A stretch of DNA of 64,000 nucleotides from Erythrocercus mccallii (GCA_013397435.1 VZRG01000362.1:499890-563889); one strand, 5' to 3'. Shown: positions 13,711-26,491, counted from the first letter of the stretch. Notes: generated by a model not told the origin, from the sequence alone. Made by a program: numbers and translations.

Positions 13711-16700
13711 TCAGTACTCCTGTGCTAAGAATTTTGCAATTGTGCTCAACTGGATATTTGAAGTTCCTTCATATATTGTACCTGAAATCAGAAGAAAACA
13801 AATTAGTGGACCTAAACCCACAGTGAATTTATGAAGAGAGACCAAAATATCATCCTAAAGTCCAGTTAGAACCTTTACAATTATGAAATGAAGCTTTACT
13901 GTGCAAGAACTAGCACAGAATTATAATTATTTATATATTATAAACGTTCCTATTTTATTATCTGTAACAATTAAAGCACTTTTCTGGCTGGCACCACATA
14001 ATGCAAAGATATTTTCCCGAAAAGCAGTTATTAAATAGCCCACAAAAATGAAGAAATTCCAAATGCTATTATAATAAAAGCCAAAGGGTAATATTGTTAA
14101 AAATATCAAACTGTTGTGTCCAAGGATTATCCTGATAAATAAGAAATCCTTGAAAAGAAAACTCCACATGGATTCAGATCTTAAAGCCAATGAAGGTATT
14201 TTCAATTCTTCTTTTTTACAGAAATTTTCCTAATAGAATGGGACACGGTGTTTGTGTCTGTATTTTGTTGGTATCTAATGAAATACTTTAACTAGCTTTG
14301 CACGTACATACATTCATACCTGAAGTTTTATATCTGAGCCTTTGAATGAGTGTTGATACAGTCTCAAGGAAAAAATCTCCTGAGGAAAAAAGCCAGCCTT
14401 TCTTCCCCAAACTTTAGCAGCACTAAAGCTACAGCAGCTGCTTGGTAAGGAAGTGTCACTCACCTATCTTGCAGTCACGGTAGTACTTTTCTATGGGGTA
14501 ATTTTTGGTGAATCCAACACCTCCCATCCATTCAATACATTTACTGGTTGTCAGTGTTGCAACCTAGGAAGAGAGATTCACAGTTACAGCATGCAACTTC
14601 ATGACAGTGGTGGTAAAACTTATACTTTTTACTTAATTAATAACAAACCAGGGAATAAAGCAGCTACTAGAACAGGAGGGAACAAGTATTTTGGTATTCA
14701 TCTTCAGCAAGCCGTTTTAGAATAAAATTGACACAAATCAGAGGACATCAGGAGTTCACTATTTGTTACAGCCACAGTTTCTGTGCTGCTCTGTGCAAAA
14801 GACCAGCAGTGGTATGCAAGACAGCAACTGCAAAGAGGGAGAAGTCATCCAGCTTTGAGTAATTTTACGACTCAATGTGACCAGCAGAGCTGAAATGGTC
14901 ACAAATGAACTCCTTAGAGTGTCATTTCTCATACCACAATAAGATTTCTGAGAAAATTAAATCTTTCTAGATAAGTGAAAGTATTAATTCACTTTCCTCT
15001 TTTAGTGTCATTGGTTGGTTTTAAAAATTTTATTTAGGGGCATGAGCAGCTTGTTCTTTGGTGACTTACTTTAGATTCTGTGCATAGACTGAGAAACACA
15101 GAATGGTTTGGGTTCGAAGGGATCTTAAAACTCCTTCCAACCCCCCTGCCATGGGCAAGGACATCTTCCACCAGCCCAGGTTGCTCCAAGCCCCATCCAA
15201 CCTGGCCTTGGACACCTCCAGAGACAGAATTACATGCAGAGATTTCACAGTAAATATGAATTATGAGTTACACACTGGGTAACAGAAGGAGCTTTAGCAG
15301 CAGTGGAACGAAGGCCTGGAGAGAGGGAGCTGCAGGTACCTCAGCAGTGAAGTACTTGGCCATGCTGGCCTCCTTGATGGCCGGCCTGCCCGCCTCCGCC
15401 AGCCGCGCCGCGTTGTAGGTCAGCAGCCGGGCTGCCTCCAGCTGCGTGGCCACCTGGGCAATCTGGTGCTGCATGCCCTGCAACAGCACCACAGCACTCA
15501 GACAGAGCCACAGCCCCGCTGGGGCTCCCAGCAACAACCATCACCACGGAATGGACCTGCACTCTAAAATAAAAATGTGAAATCCAGGTGGGAAGTAATG
15601 CTGTGCTCCTTCTGTGTTTATCGACAGAGGGTTGGAAAACTCCTGGGCCACTGAAGTGCTTTCAGAAACTGCAGTCCTACTTTCCCCTTTCCTGTTCTTG
15701 GATTCAGGAGCACTGGGGTTTTTTCTGCCTGACTGGCTGGACAGAGGGTTACCTATTTAAACCCAGGAATAGAAAGGAAAATTTGATTCCAATCTTAACA
15801 TCCTCCTTGGGATTACAAAGGCGTGAGGAAGTCAGAGCTGCGTTTTCATTCTGCAGCTACTCATTGGGACAAAAGCAGGTCTGGTTCCCTAATGAGCTTC
15901 ACCAAGGAAGACTTGTAAACAAGCATTTCTTGAATAAAGTGGAGAACTAGCAAGGTGACAACTCCTTTCCTTGTCCTAGAGCCACAAGCCAAGATTTAGA
16001 AGCAGCTTAAAGATACAGAGGACATGACCGAGAAATGGTTTCAAGGGGAAGGAAAGAGGTGATGGAGCTCACATCTGAACGGTATTACAGAAGAATGGGT
16101 TTATTTAAGAACACCCAAATATTATGATCATGGAAAATGAACATTTAGCAGTCTAAAACACAATGAAATCTTTCATCTTATTAGAACATTAACACCGTTC
16201 CCTCAGATTTGCAGAAATATATAGGCAAGTCAAAATACCAAAATGATTTGGCAATTATAAATTCCATTTCCCATTCAAAAGACGTAGTTCCAATCATTTC
16301 CTAGGCATCTATGAGCGCTTCCTAAAATTTGCATAAATTATGAGTACTGCTAATGTGCCTTCTCTTCAGCTGAGATGTAGGTTTCTTTTAATAAGAAAAT
16401 TACTATAGTAATTACAATTATGTATCTTCCTTATTAAACTATACATCATTTTTGCAACAAAGAGTCTTTTTCGCTGTAAGAAACAGATATTATAAGGAAA
16501 ACTAAATGTCTTTGTACAACACAGGAAATCTAATAATTCAATCAGTTTTCCTCATCTTTTTATCATTTCTAGTGTCTCCAAAAAAAGCCCTTCCCCTACA
16601 CCTCATGAAAGGGTATAAAAACTGGAGCACATTCAGTAGAGTGTGATATTAAAATCAGAAGGGAGTTCCATGTGTATTATTTTCATAGAATGTCAATAAG

Positions 16701-19700
16701 TTATCAAGCAAAAGGAATATGTCAATAACATTTTTAAGCTTTAAATTATTTGTGTGGCACTTGCAAAGGCACACAGCACTGAATTGATGAATTTTACATG
16801 GCAGAGGAACGGTCATCCAGAATTTTTTTTGAAAAATTCTTCTCAAATATTGAGGAGGAGAGACAAGACGTGAAGCAAAACATAAATTATGCAAATCATA
16901 AGACTGATTTTACTGTTTATTGTGGTCACTATTCTTTCTTGGAGGAGACATCCCATGTGCCCATTAAGAAGTACCTGGAAATCAAACACGCTTTTCCCAA
17001 ACTGGACTCTCTCCTTTGTGTAGGGAACTGTACGGTCAAAACACCCCTGGGCCAGTCCCAACATCTGTAAGGAAAAATACGGACATGGTCAGAAAAAAAT
17101 TGATTAATTGAATGCTCCTAATGGAGATGATAATAATTGGTCATCTTCTGGTCAGGCAGGTTGATATGCAGGAGAAAAGTTGGTTTTTTCCTACCTAGAT
17201 ATTGCTAAAACTTCTATAGAGAATCCTAGAAGCCAGATTTTTACAGTTATCAGACAGACTGAGGTGAGTTATAATAAAGAAAAGTTTGAGGAATAAACTC
17301 ATTACATGCCCATTTCTTACCATAGGCAAGTATTTGTGAAAACACTGTCACTCGTTTTTTGAACAAAACTTTTGGGTCAACTGTAATTGCAAAAATATTA
17401 CGTGTTTTTTTTCTAAATTTGTAATTTCTTAAGAAAATGACTGTAAACTGATGATCTATAGATCTACATTACCCTATTAAAGGAAAAATAATCTGAATGA
17501 TTAATCAAAACCATTTTCATAATCAAAATAATTTCTCATTTTCTAGAGGACACCAGACAGCCAGAATTAGCAATTTATTTCAGAAGTTAGCAATTTAGTG
17601 GAGTGGAAGGAGGGATAACATTTCTTGTACTATCTTCCAACTCTGCAGAATAATTGTAGAAAAATTTAGATTAATTTTGTCTTTCCACAAAGGCAGAAGT
17701 AGTAAAGTCTCACACCAGGCAGCTTAGAAAAACTAACTTTAATGATGTATAACAGAAAAAAAAAAAGGATACACAGGGAAACAATAAAAGAAAATATTGC
17801 AGTCTGCTGCTAATCAACGCCACTATCAGATTTGTAATCTCCTTACATAAATTATAAGAACCAAGTACATCAACTTCAGCACCTGTAATAATATTGCAGC
17901 TGCCTTGCACTAAAACCATCTGAAAGTGTTTTCAAAGCCACTATTACATTTTATAAGATCTTCATTATCTATTAAAATGATTACTACTGCAAAACTAAAC
18001 TCAATACCACAGGGCTTTAATGCTGCTGTTCTTGTCAAGTCCATTTCTCTTAATTTGAAGGTGCCAAGAAAGCAGTAACTAAGATATAACAACTACCTGA
18101 CCTTAACTTTTAATTAAGGTGTAACTTGGAGTAATTAAGAGTAAAATCCAGACCATGTATTTTACTGCCAGAGCCTTTATATTATTTATATCTCTGGGAA
18201 CAATGGGGCCCACAGCCCTTTTTAAATGCCATGTCAGACAAAGTTTAATCAGAGGTAATCTTTAGAAATGATGGAAGAGTCAGCCCAATTATCAGCACAG
18301 TGTATTGCCATGTGGAAAAATCTCAATTTCATGATGATTTCTTCTAGTCTGTCTGCAAACCAGGGCAAAAGATAAAGAAGATTGATAGTACAGAAATACT
18401 GCATAACAAAGTATAAACAAAGAAAAGTTACTTTCAAAAGTAAATTAAAAATATAAAAACTTATCACAAATAATTTTATTCTGGGGCTGAACCTGATTTC
18501 CACTGAGATCAGCAGCATTTTAAAATCCAAATTGACTTTACAATAAAATAGAACATTTTGAAATAACTCCATGGTCAGTAAATATTTTTCCCTAAAATGC
18601 CATACAGTGCAAATTTCAAACACAACAATGAACTGGAACAGTTGTGCTAGAGAAAATCACATTTATTTTAAAAATCAGTTGACTTTTACAAATAATTTGT
18701 TGGGAAAACATCAGCTAGCACTAGGTTATATTTGCCAGCCCCATGCAATCCCAGCTGGAAGCATTAATATTATCCATTTCAGTGTGTTAAATTTCCCAAA
18801 GTTAGTTTTCTTTGTAAAATACATTTTCATAGTGGAAGACAAGAACATGGACATAATTCAGTAGCAAGAAGTTAACGACCAAAGACAAGCTAATTGCCAT
18901 TTAATGTTTTTTAAGTCTATTGCTTGTGTCACCCCAGGAGAATTTTCCCACTGGCAATTCCCACCTTCACTGTAACTTTGCTACGGGAACAGTGACATCT
19001 AGTGGCAATTGAGCTTTTAATGAAATATTTTCTAAAGAGCTTTAAATATTCCACAAATTTCAGTCGAAGCTCAAATTCTACCCTGGCTGAGCTCAGTAAT
19101 TAACCAAATCACTCACCTGTGCAGCAATCCCTATCCTGCCAGTATTGAGCATTCCAATGGCATACTTATAACCTTGTCCAACTTGTCCCAGGATGTTGCT
19201 CTCAGGAACCTAAAAAATAAAACCACCCAATTATTCCTGTTCTAGTCTGCTTTGCAACTCCTAAAAGGGTTCACAAGTTTCATCAATTGCTCCTCATAAG
19301 TGAAGGCATAAAACATAAACCACAATTTGATTCCTAGGATACCTGATTAGAGCATTCCCAGATTCACATGGCTATAAACTGATGACTAAGAAAATCTACA
19401 TCAAAATTTAAGAAATCCAACCCTTCTCTAGACCTCTGTGGGAGGAAAATGTTAATATGCCAAACAGTCAGTGTGTCCAAGGGAAAAAAATAGGGAATTT
19501 AATTAATATTCTTTCCCTGTGTGTGGTCAGGTTCTAGTGGTATAAATTATGCTTTAACAGCTGAACTTACAATACCTTCACGTTGTCAAACGTGACTGGG
19601 CAGGTGGAACATGCTCTGATTCCCAGCTTGTCCTCCTTTTTCCCCACCTGAAGCCCCTCTGTGTTGCGATCCACTATGAAGCATGTAATTCCTCTGTAGC

Positions 19701-22700
19701 CCTGGGGGCATGAAAAAGAATCAAAAATTGTTTTTCATACTAATATCCCTCAAAATCTACTGTCTACATCCAGACTGGGGACAAACTGACACTTGCATAT
19801 TAAGCTATGTAATTTTTCACAGGACATACTTTACTATAGAACACTTTTTAGTGTTTTCCATTCTGCCTTTTAACAACAGGAACTTGCCAGCTAAGTCAGA
19901 AAGGTTGGAAGAATGTAAGACTCTGAGTCCTGTTACTCAGAACACCACCAGTGCTGTGCTCTTCATCTAAGCAACCACGATCCTGACATTTTTATTTTCC
20001 CTGGTTGGAGGAATTCATTAAATTGCTTACCAGGTTCTCAAGTTTTGTTGGGAAATCTTTCTAAAGGTTTGCAGTCAGCTAGGAAAAGGTGCACAGGGTA
20101 TTAACCCCTAACATCAGATTATTAATATAAAATCCACAGTTTCATACATCACCAGCTGTCACTGACATGCAAGAATTCTGCAGCAACTTACTAAGGATGG
20201 GTCTGTATTTGCCATGACAAAGAAAACTCCTGCGTCTTCTGCTAAGCTAATCCACATCTTTGAGCCATTGATAATGTAGTAGTCTCCTTTCTTTTCAGCT
20301 CGAGTCTTCAAGGAAAAAGCATCACTGCCAGACCCAGCCTCCGAAAGACAGAAACTCCCTAGCTGTCAAGGGAAGGGAAAAAGCCAATTTAATTTTCACA
20401 AATATAAATAAATCCTACAAGGAAAATGCTTATAAGCCAGCACAAGTCCCTTAAATTCAAACATTTTAACCTATTGCATTAAAGTAAGTGAGTTTCAGCT
20501 ATGGAGATTAAGAATAGAAACATTGTGTAATTACACATCTCTCAAAGTCAACTGCTTTACAGTTCTTTTCCACAGTAAATTAAATTTTAATGAAACTAAT
20601 AAGTGCCTTTCCACTATTACCTCAGCTACTGATGACAGGATGTATCTATATCCCCACAGATCTCAGCTCTAACCAGTGTTTCAAAGTTCATACACATTTT
20701 CCAGAGCTGTAGACACACATTAGTCACTGAAAAAAAAATCCCACTAACATTACTAAACCATAATAAAATTTTAATAGTTATGTAAAGTAAGACTTGGACT
20801 CACTGTATCTTTAGACACCCTGGGCAGGTAAGTTCTCTTTTGTTCTTCAGTTCCATAGGTGGTAAACAACTTATTTGTCAGAGTGTTTTGGAGTTCACAC
20901 ACAAGAGCCACAGCTGGATCAACTTTGGCCAATTCTTCCACTACCAATATGATTGAAAAGAATGAAGCTCCAGTTCCTCCATATTCTTCCCCAAGCTCAA
21001 TACTCATCAGCTGAAATGGTAAAGGTGCAAATACATAAATTTGTTGGTCCTGATAGCTGGAAAGGCTAAAACTGAACCTAGGAATGAACAGCAGGATTTT
21101 GGCAATGTAAGTCCTCATGGCTGCCCAGTAAGGCACAGAGGACTCCTGGTTCACTTCTCCATCAACACTTGGAGTCATGGCCTTTCCAGCATCCAATTAT
21201 GCTTATCCAACTAAAAAAAAAGTGAGGGAGGGAAGACAAGGAACTAAAAGATAAAGTGAAGTATGTGGTATGGGGCAGATGGCAAAAAAATTACAGTAAA
21301 AGATGGATAGTGATAATGCTGTAAAGAAAGTTGTCATGAGATTGACGACTCCAAAATTTTTAATGATTCATTAGCTCATTTCAATTACATCCCCCAATCT
21401 TTTCATCTAAATATCTGAACAAAGCACAGTCAAAGATTCATAAAATTATGTTACTTTCCAAATAAAAGCTTAGGTAAAAGTGTGCAGACCCCTTGTTCAA
21501 ACAATCCCTGTACGATGGAGTCTTCCATTTTCGCGTTCTCATCCATTTTTTGCACAAAAGGTGCAACTCGTTCCTGGGCAAATTTGGTCACTGGAATGAA
21601 GAGAAGAAAGAAAATGTGTAAATATTCTAACAGACTCCTTGGGGATCAACAGAACAGGAATGTGGTGCTTCTGACAGGTCATGCATGTGTTCTGACTCTC
21701 CCAGAAAAGTAAGTGGCCCGAGCAACACAAGGCATAAAGCACAATTTGCCCCAAAAAATCTCAACATTTGATTAGAAATAAATAAGGAAACCAAAATTTT
21801 AAGCTAAAACATGCCTTTTACTTAAAACATTTCTGAATTTTAAGTCCAGAGATAATAGCTACCCATGTCTTTCAGCATGGCCTCCTCTTCGGTGAACGTC
21901 TGAAGTGGAGCACAGACAAGCCCATCAGTGGCTAGATTTGGCTGGGGTTCTGATTTGGAGGATCTAAAAACACAGGGAGAAACCCTCCAAGGAGCCCAGT
22001 GGGCTGGCATGTGTCTTCTCAGCTGTTGGCAACAAATACATGCAAACAGATTTGTATGCAGACAACAGTGTATAACTTCACTCAGTGCCTTTATTCAGTA
22101 AATGATTAGGAAATACAACTTACATCTAACGTTCAACTTGAAAGCTTTTGAGAAAATATAACCTCCCCCTCCCCTGTGTCCTAAAAGAAAATATCCTTTA
22201 ATTACTCTTCTTTTAACGTGAAACAGTTTCCTTTCTGGAAGTTTACTAACACAAGGTTATTCTACAAAGTATGCACCAACTTTTTTTTAGTCAATTTTAA
22301 TGTTTACAGCAAATAAACCCTGCTGATGATATTTATTTTTATAGATGATTTTGTAAGGCTACTGCAATATTCAGAGTAGTGAGTGTATATTTCAACAGAA
22401 TTAATACTTTCATTAACAAATATGATAAGAGTAAATATAAAATACACATACAATGACTTTTGCAGGGCTGCCAACTTTAATGACTGACTTTAGCTTTCCT
22501 CCTGCTTTTCTAGGGACCAGCAACATTTTTTTCTAAAGCAATCTGACAGCCCCTTGTGTGGATTATTGGTATTTTGCTGTGAAAGGGCCTAACTTCTAAC
22601 TGCACTGTGGATTTCTGTGTTCAAACTGAATTCTTAACCACCACGTAATGATTTTCAGAATGAGCACACATTTTGTTGATAAAGCCCTGGTATTTGAATG

Positions 22701-25700
22701 CTTCTGTACAGTTAATTTCTATACAGTTAAAATCCCACAGTCAGTATGTGACTAATAATTAATGTGTCTTATTTGCCTGATTTATTTTAAAAGCTTGGGA
22801 AGGAACTAAATCTAAGTGATTCATGCTTATGCTCCCCATTTGTCCAATATACAACAATGATTTCAAGAAGCATTGGTTATCCAACCAAAAGAGCATTTAA
22901 CTGTGGGGAATAGTATTAAGAATATGTGGCAAAAGTCACCAAAATGAACAGAACAGTGGCTTTTGGAAGGAAGCTATACGCAGTGATTGTCAGGACATAG
23001 ATAATGTGACAGCTTTGTTTCTCAGAGACCTAAAAACTTCTGTGTTCAAAGACTTAATTGCCTCACAGCAGGCTTTAGAAAAGTAAGTTTGGTATGAAGG
23101 TCAGTACGTTTTCTGAACAGAATAATTTCTTAGGATTTTAAAGGAAGTTGGCATAAAGGATCTGGCTCAAAAAGGAACGGGCCAGCAGTAGCTAAAACGT
23201 ATTCCTGAAAAGCAGCACAGTTTGAGTGTGTCTCAAAATAAGCAGGACAGAACAATGGCTCTGCTCTGCTCTCCCAGCTCCCCAACCCCAGCCCACTCTG
23301 GGGCTGATGGCCACAGAGCTGATCTTTGCTACAGATCCCTCTCGCTTTTGCTATGTTGGTCTCAAGTGTGGAGACACAAATGTCTCACCACAACAGCTGC
23401 TTACAGAAACCCCCCAGGAGAGACACAGCTGTGCCATAAAGCATATGAAAACACATCTGCCAACACACATTTTTGGCAGCACTCATTCTTAACCCCAGCG
23501 TGAGGAACAGACTGGCTGTGCCCTAAGCAGGCGCCTGTTCAGCTCACAGAACACAGGGCAATTCCACAATGCACAGTGTGATAGCAGCATTCCTCAAAAA
23601 ACAGCAGAAACTCTGGGGTCAGGAAGTAAAAATTCCTTTGATCCTTGTAATAATTCCCCCTCTTTCATGTTGGCTTTCAACACTTGTCATCTCCCTGGCT
23701 GAAGAACTGATGTAAAACACATCGATGAACTCTTTTGGAGACAAGAAGCAAAAGTCTACTGTGATAAGGAAACTCTGATTTTTGGCACAAACAGCTGTGC
23801 ATAAAATAAAGCCCAACAACAAACAGACAGAAATGGCAATGGAGAAAATAAATATTGTTGTGAACATTCAGTTTTTATTCACATTTAACACCCCTGGTGA
23901 CATAAAACAACTACTGGTGAGCAGGGCTAAATTATGAATAAATTTGGATGGTCAGCAGTAGCTGAAACACTTTCAAATGATGATGGAGTTACTGGAGTCA
24001 CTGTGGGTCTTCACAAAATAAAGAAAACATTGTTTTAATGGAGATTAAACCCCAGGCAACCATGTTCTGGAAGCAGTCAGCCAGGAATGGATTATTTGCA
24101 GAACATGCAGCTATGCTGGGGTCACCCGACACCCAGGTGTGCAAACATCCACCTGTGTGAGTCTGTTCCTTGGCAAGGAAAAACCTGAGTGTACACACAC
24201 ACGTGCACATTTCCATTTAACACTGTGCTGCTTCCTGAGCAGTGACAGGGCTACAAACCACACACACTTCCCGCTCCTTCCACTACTGCATTTCCAAGTA
24301 CAAAGAAAAGAGGGTTTTCCTCCATGGTGACATAAATAAGGTGAATGTTTGGGAATATAAAGCATAAAATCATAGAGTAGTTTGGGTTGGAAGGGACATT
24401 AAATCCCATCCAGTTCCACCCTCTGCCATGGGCAGGGACACCTTCCACTATCCCAGGTTGCTCCAAGCCCTGTCCAAGCTGGCCTTGGACACTTTCAGGG
24501 ATGGGATGGCCAGAGATTGATTCTCTGGGCACCCTGTGCCAGGGTCTCGGCAGCCTCACAGCAATCTGGGATTATCTCTCCTGAAACCACCCCAGGCTTT
24601 CCCTCCCTCCCATCACTTTCCCTGAGAGAGGCAGGGAAAGGTGTCCCACCTCAGCAGGGGAAACAAAGGTTCAGACATTTATCAGCCGTGCTTTGGTAAG
24701 TACTTGTTTGAGACACGACTGAAATGGTGCTGCAGGAGCAAAGGAATATTCCTAAAAAGGTCACCTTAAAAACTTTTAGAACCAATGGGATGCATCCAAG
24801 GGATGAGATTAATGCTGGCAACAGCCACACAAAGAGCAGCAAGTCAGCTGTGCCAGAGGAATAATAGCCCCATGTGGAAATTATGTTTTAGTTCAACATT
24901 TAGATTTCAAAACTACATAAATAATCAAGTCACTATATTATTCTGTACCTTTTTTTTTTCTTAGAGGCCATGTAGTATCACTAATTTCAGGCAGTTATTT
25001 AAAGAGCATGTGCATTACTTAAATCCTTGGATGCTGCTTCCCTGCCTTTTTTTCCTGCTCTTCTTCCGTAGGTAGTGATTTATGCTGCAACAAGATTCAA
25101 TCTACTTGCCCTACTAAACACACGCTTTTGAGAATTGGTTGCTGATAACATTGATTTTTCTGTTTATCTCAATTCTTACCTCCACCTCAGCTCTTTAAGA
25201 GATCAGCTCTCCCGGTTTCTTTCTGTTTGTTTTACAATCTAAAACAAGATTTTAATGCTGGACCTGGCAGCAGCATTAAGATNNNNNNNNNNNNNNNNNN
25301 NNNNNNNNNNNNNNNNNNNNNNNNNNNNNNNNNNNNNNNNNNNNNNNNNNNNNNNNNNNNNNNNNNNNNNNNNNNNNNNNNNNNNNNNNNNNNNNNNNNN
25401 NNNNNNNNNNNNNNNNNNNNNNNNNNNNNNNNNNNNNNNNNNNNNNNNNNNNNNNNNNNNNNNNNNNNNNNNNNNNNNNNNNNNNNNNNNNNNNNNNNNN
25501 NNNNNNNNNNNNNNNNNNNNNNNNNNNNNNNNNNNNNNNNNNNNNNNNNNNNNNNNNNNNNNNNNNNNNNNNNNNNNNNNNNNNNNNNNNNNNNNNNNNN
25601 NNNNNNNNNNNNNNNNNNNNNNNNNNNNNNNNNNNNNNNNNNNNNNNNNNNNNNNNNNNNNNNNNNNNNNNNNNNNNNNNNNNNNNNNNNNNNNNNNNNN

Positions 25701-26269
25701 NNNNNNNNNNNNNNNNNNNNNNNNNNNNNNNNNNNNNNNNNNNNNNNNNNNNNNNNNNNNNNNNNNNNNNNNNNNNNNNNNNNNNNNGCTCAAAGCACCT
25801 CTGCTGCCAGGACGGTGCTGCCTCCTCACAACCATTTCCTAAGACTTACAAGAACTTCTCTTAGCACCAACTTCCCCAACACCGCCCCTCCGCACACAAA
25901 CTCACAGGGCAGAAGGAGAGAAGGACTCTCCCTCAGCACCACCCCCCCACGACTGGCAGAGCTGTCCCTGCACCCCAACAGCTGCGAGCCCCGGAGCCCG
26001 GGACCCCCACGCAACAGCAGCAGCCTCGGCAGCTGCAACAGCCCGCTAGGACACGGCGGAGCTTTCCCTCGTCCCCGTCCCGCTCGCCCCTGTCCCGCCC
26101 TGAGGCGTCACCTTCGCGCAGCCCCTCAGCCAAGCTCCCGCCGCCGCCGCCCCCTCCCCGCCCCCCCCCCCCCCCTTTCCCTCGTCCCCGTCCCGCTCGC
26201 CCCTGTCCCGCCCTGAGGCGTCACCTTCGCGCAGCCCCTCAGCCAAGCTCCCGCCGCCGCCGCCGCCAT
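13711..26269 (-). CDS. ACADSB: Short/branched-chain acyl-CoA dehydrogenase, mitochondrial
   Basis: This is a mitochondrial FAD flavoenzyme that oxidises 2-methylbutyryl-CoA in isoleucine breakdown and passes electrons to ETF. Minus-strand coding exons, 5' to 3': 26225-26269, 21863-22022, 21490-21590, 20804-21010, 20192-20362, 19576-19701, 19117-19209, 16975-17064, 15340-15477, 14464-14563, 13711-13781. They total 1302 nt, 433 codons plus stop, and every phase joins; the human protein is 432 residues as I recall. Exon 1 gives a short basic/alanine-rich start (MAAAAAGAWLRGCAK) that continues as LRRHMPAHW, a plausible transit peptide. Acyl-CoA dehydrogenase signature 1 (CLSEAGSGSDAF, about 176-187) and signature 2 (EWMGGVGFTKNYP, exon 10) are intact. 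The catalytic glutamate is in IYEGTSNIQ (about residue 415). The exon 3 donor is weak (GGG|GTCTGC). Intron 1 holds the assembly gap and a partial copy of exon 1. Exons 2-11 are secure; exon 1 is less so. Confidence 0.95.
15093..15232 (-). repeat. CR1 LINE 3' fragment
   Basis: Minus-oriented avian CR1 3' end: ACAGAATGGTTTGGGTT, then CTGCCATGGGCAAGGACA, then GGTTGCTCCAAGCCCC. It lies in ACADSB intron 9, about 110 bp from exon 9. Confidence 0.85.
24365..24560 (-). repeat. CR1 LINE 3' fragment
   Basis: Minus-oriented CR1: AATCATAGAGTAGTTTGGG, then CTGCCATGGGCAGGGACA, then CTTCCACTATCCCAGG. The sequence continues toward 24660 with weaker resemblance. It lies in ACADSB intron 1. Confidence 0.85.
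25283..25787. other. Assembly gap (505 N)
   Basis: There is an unbroken run of N from 25283 to 25787. It falls inside ACADSB intron 1, at the edge of the GC-rich promoter island where sequencing dropout is common. Any coding prediction across it is meaningless. Confidence 0.99.
26062..26264. repeat. 113-bp-offset direct duplication including part of ACADSB exon 1
   Basis: About 90 bp (26062-26151) is repeated base for base at 26175-26264. The copies are separated by a C-rich spacer ending in 15 consecutive C (26161-26175). The right copy holds the ACADSB exon 1 coding end and donor. The left copy repeats the donor and coding end but lacks the ATG because it runs into C-rich sequence. It may be a real tandem duplication or an assembly artefact beside the gap. 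Confidence 0.9.
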
Positions 26270-26272
26270 TTT
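26262..26272 (-). promoter_or_regulatory. YY1-type motif over the ACADSB start codon
   Basis: On the minus strand the sequence is AAAATGGCGGC, matching the YY1 consensus AAnATGGCGGC. Its ATG is the ACADSB start codon, an arrangement common in TATA-less housekeeping genes. Confidence 0.7.
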
Positions 26273-26308
26273 TGCGCCCGCCCCGTGACATCACGGCCAC
26301 CGCCCGCG

Positions 26309-26316
26309 TGACGTCA
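26309..26316. promoter_or_regulatory. CRE palindrome TGACGTCA
   Basis: Perfect cAMP-response element (CREB/ATF family consensus) in the shared promoter core. Confidence 0.75.
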
Positions 26317-26330
26317 GAGCCACCGCCTCA

Positions 26331-26338
26331 TGACGTCA
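26331..26338. promoter_or_regulatory. CRE palindrome TGACGTCA (second copy)
   Basis: Second perfect CRE, starting 22 bp after the first. Both sit in a local repeat reading TGACGTCAGAGCCA. A weaker TGACATCAC lies at 26286-26294. Confidence 0.75.
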
Positions 26339-26382
26339 GAGCCAACACCCCCCCCTCCTCCGCGCCCGCCGGCGCGCGCGGG

Positions 26383-26392
26383 TCTCGCGAGA
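26383..26392. promoter_or_regulatory. TCTCGCGAGA promoter element
   Basis: A perfect 10-bp palindrome matching the CGCG core-promoter motif known from TATA-less and often bidirectional vertebrate promoters. It lies about 114 bp from the ACADSB ATG and 58 bp from the IKZF5 YY1-type ATG. Confidence 0.75.
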
Positions 26393-26403
26393 CTGCGGTG
26401 GGC

Positions 26404-26428
26404 GGGGCCGGGCCGGGCCGGGCCGGGC
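26404..26428 (+). repeat. GGGCC pentamer repeat, G-quadruplex candidate
   Basis: Four or more tandem GGGCC units provide closely spaced runs of three or four G on the plus strand between the TCTCGCGAGA element and IKZF5 exon 1. G-quadruplex formation is possible but not shown. Confidence 0.6.
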
Positions 26429-26439
26429 TGCGGGGGGGA

Positions 26440-26491
26440 GGCAAATAAACATGGCGGCGGCGGGAGGCGGGAGCGGCGCGGAGCGGCGGCG
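26440..26491 (+). other. IKZF5: IKZF5 5' non-coding exon 1 (start approximate)
   Basis: The exon ends at a consensus donor (GGCG|GTGAGTGC, GT at 26492). It contains AACATGGCGGC at 26448-26458, a YY1-type motif that mirrors the one at the ACADSB start. Its ATG opens a short upstream reading frame. The 5' boundary is a guess. Confidence 0.65.

Larger units (their letters stand above)
22023..26224 (-). other. ACADSB intron 1
   Basis: This interval separates the exon 1 donor (AAG|GTGACG) from the exon 2 acceptor (CCAACAG|CTG). It contains a CR1 fragment at 24365-24560, the 505-N gap and the upstream half of the CpG island. Nothing else recognisable was seen in 22023-24364 or 24561-25282. Confidence 0.7.

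Noticed and set aside
15268..15562. Minus-strand frames of 73 and 89 codons
   Set aside because: They are extensions of ACADSB exon 9 past its splice sites, not separate genes.
25227..26216. Long open frames spanning 25283-25787
   Set aside because: They exist only because N is read as an open codon.
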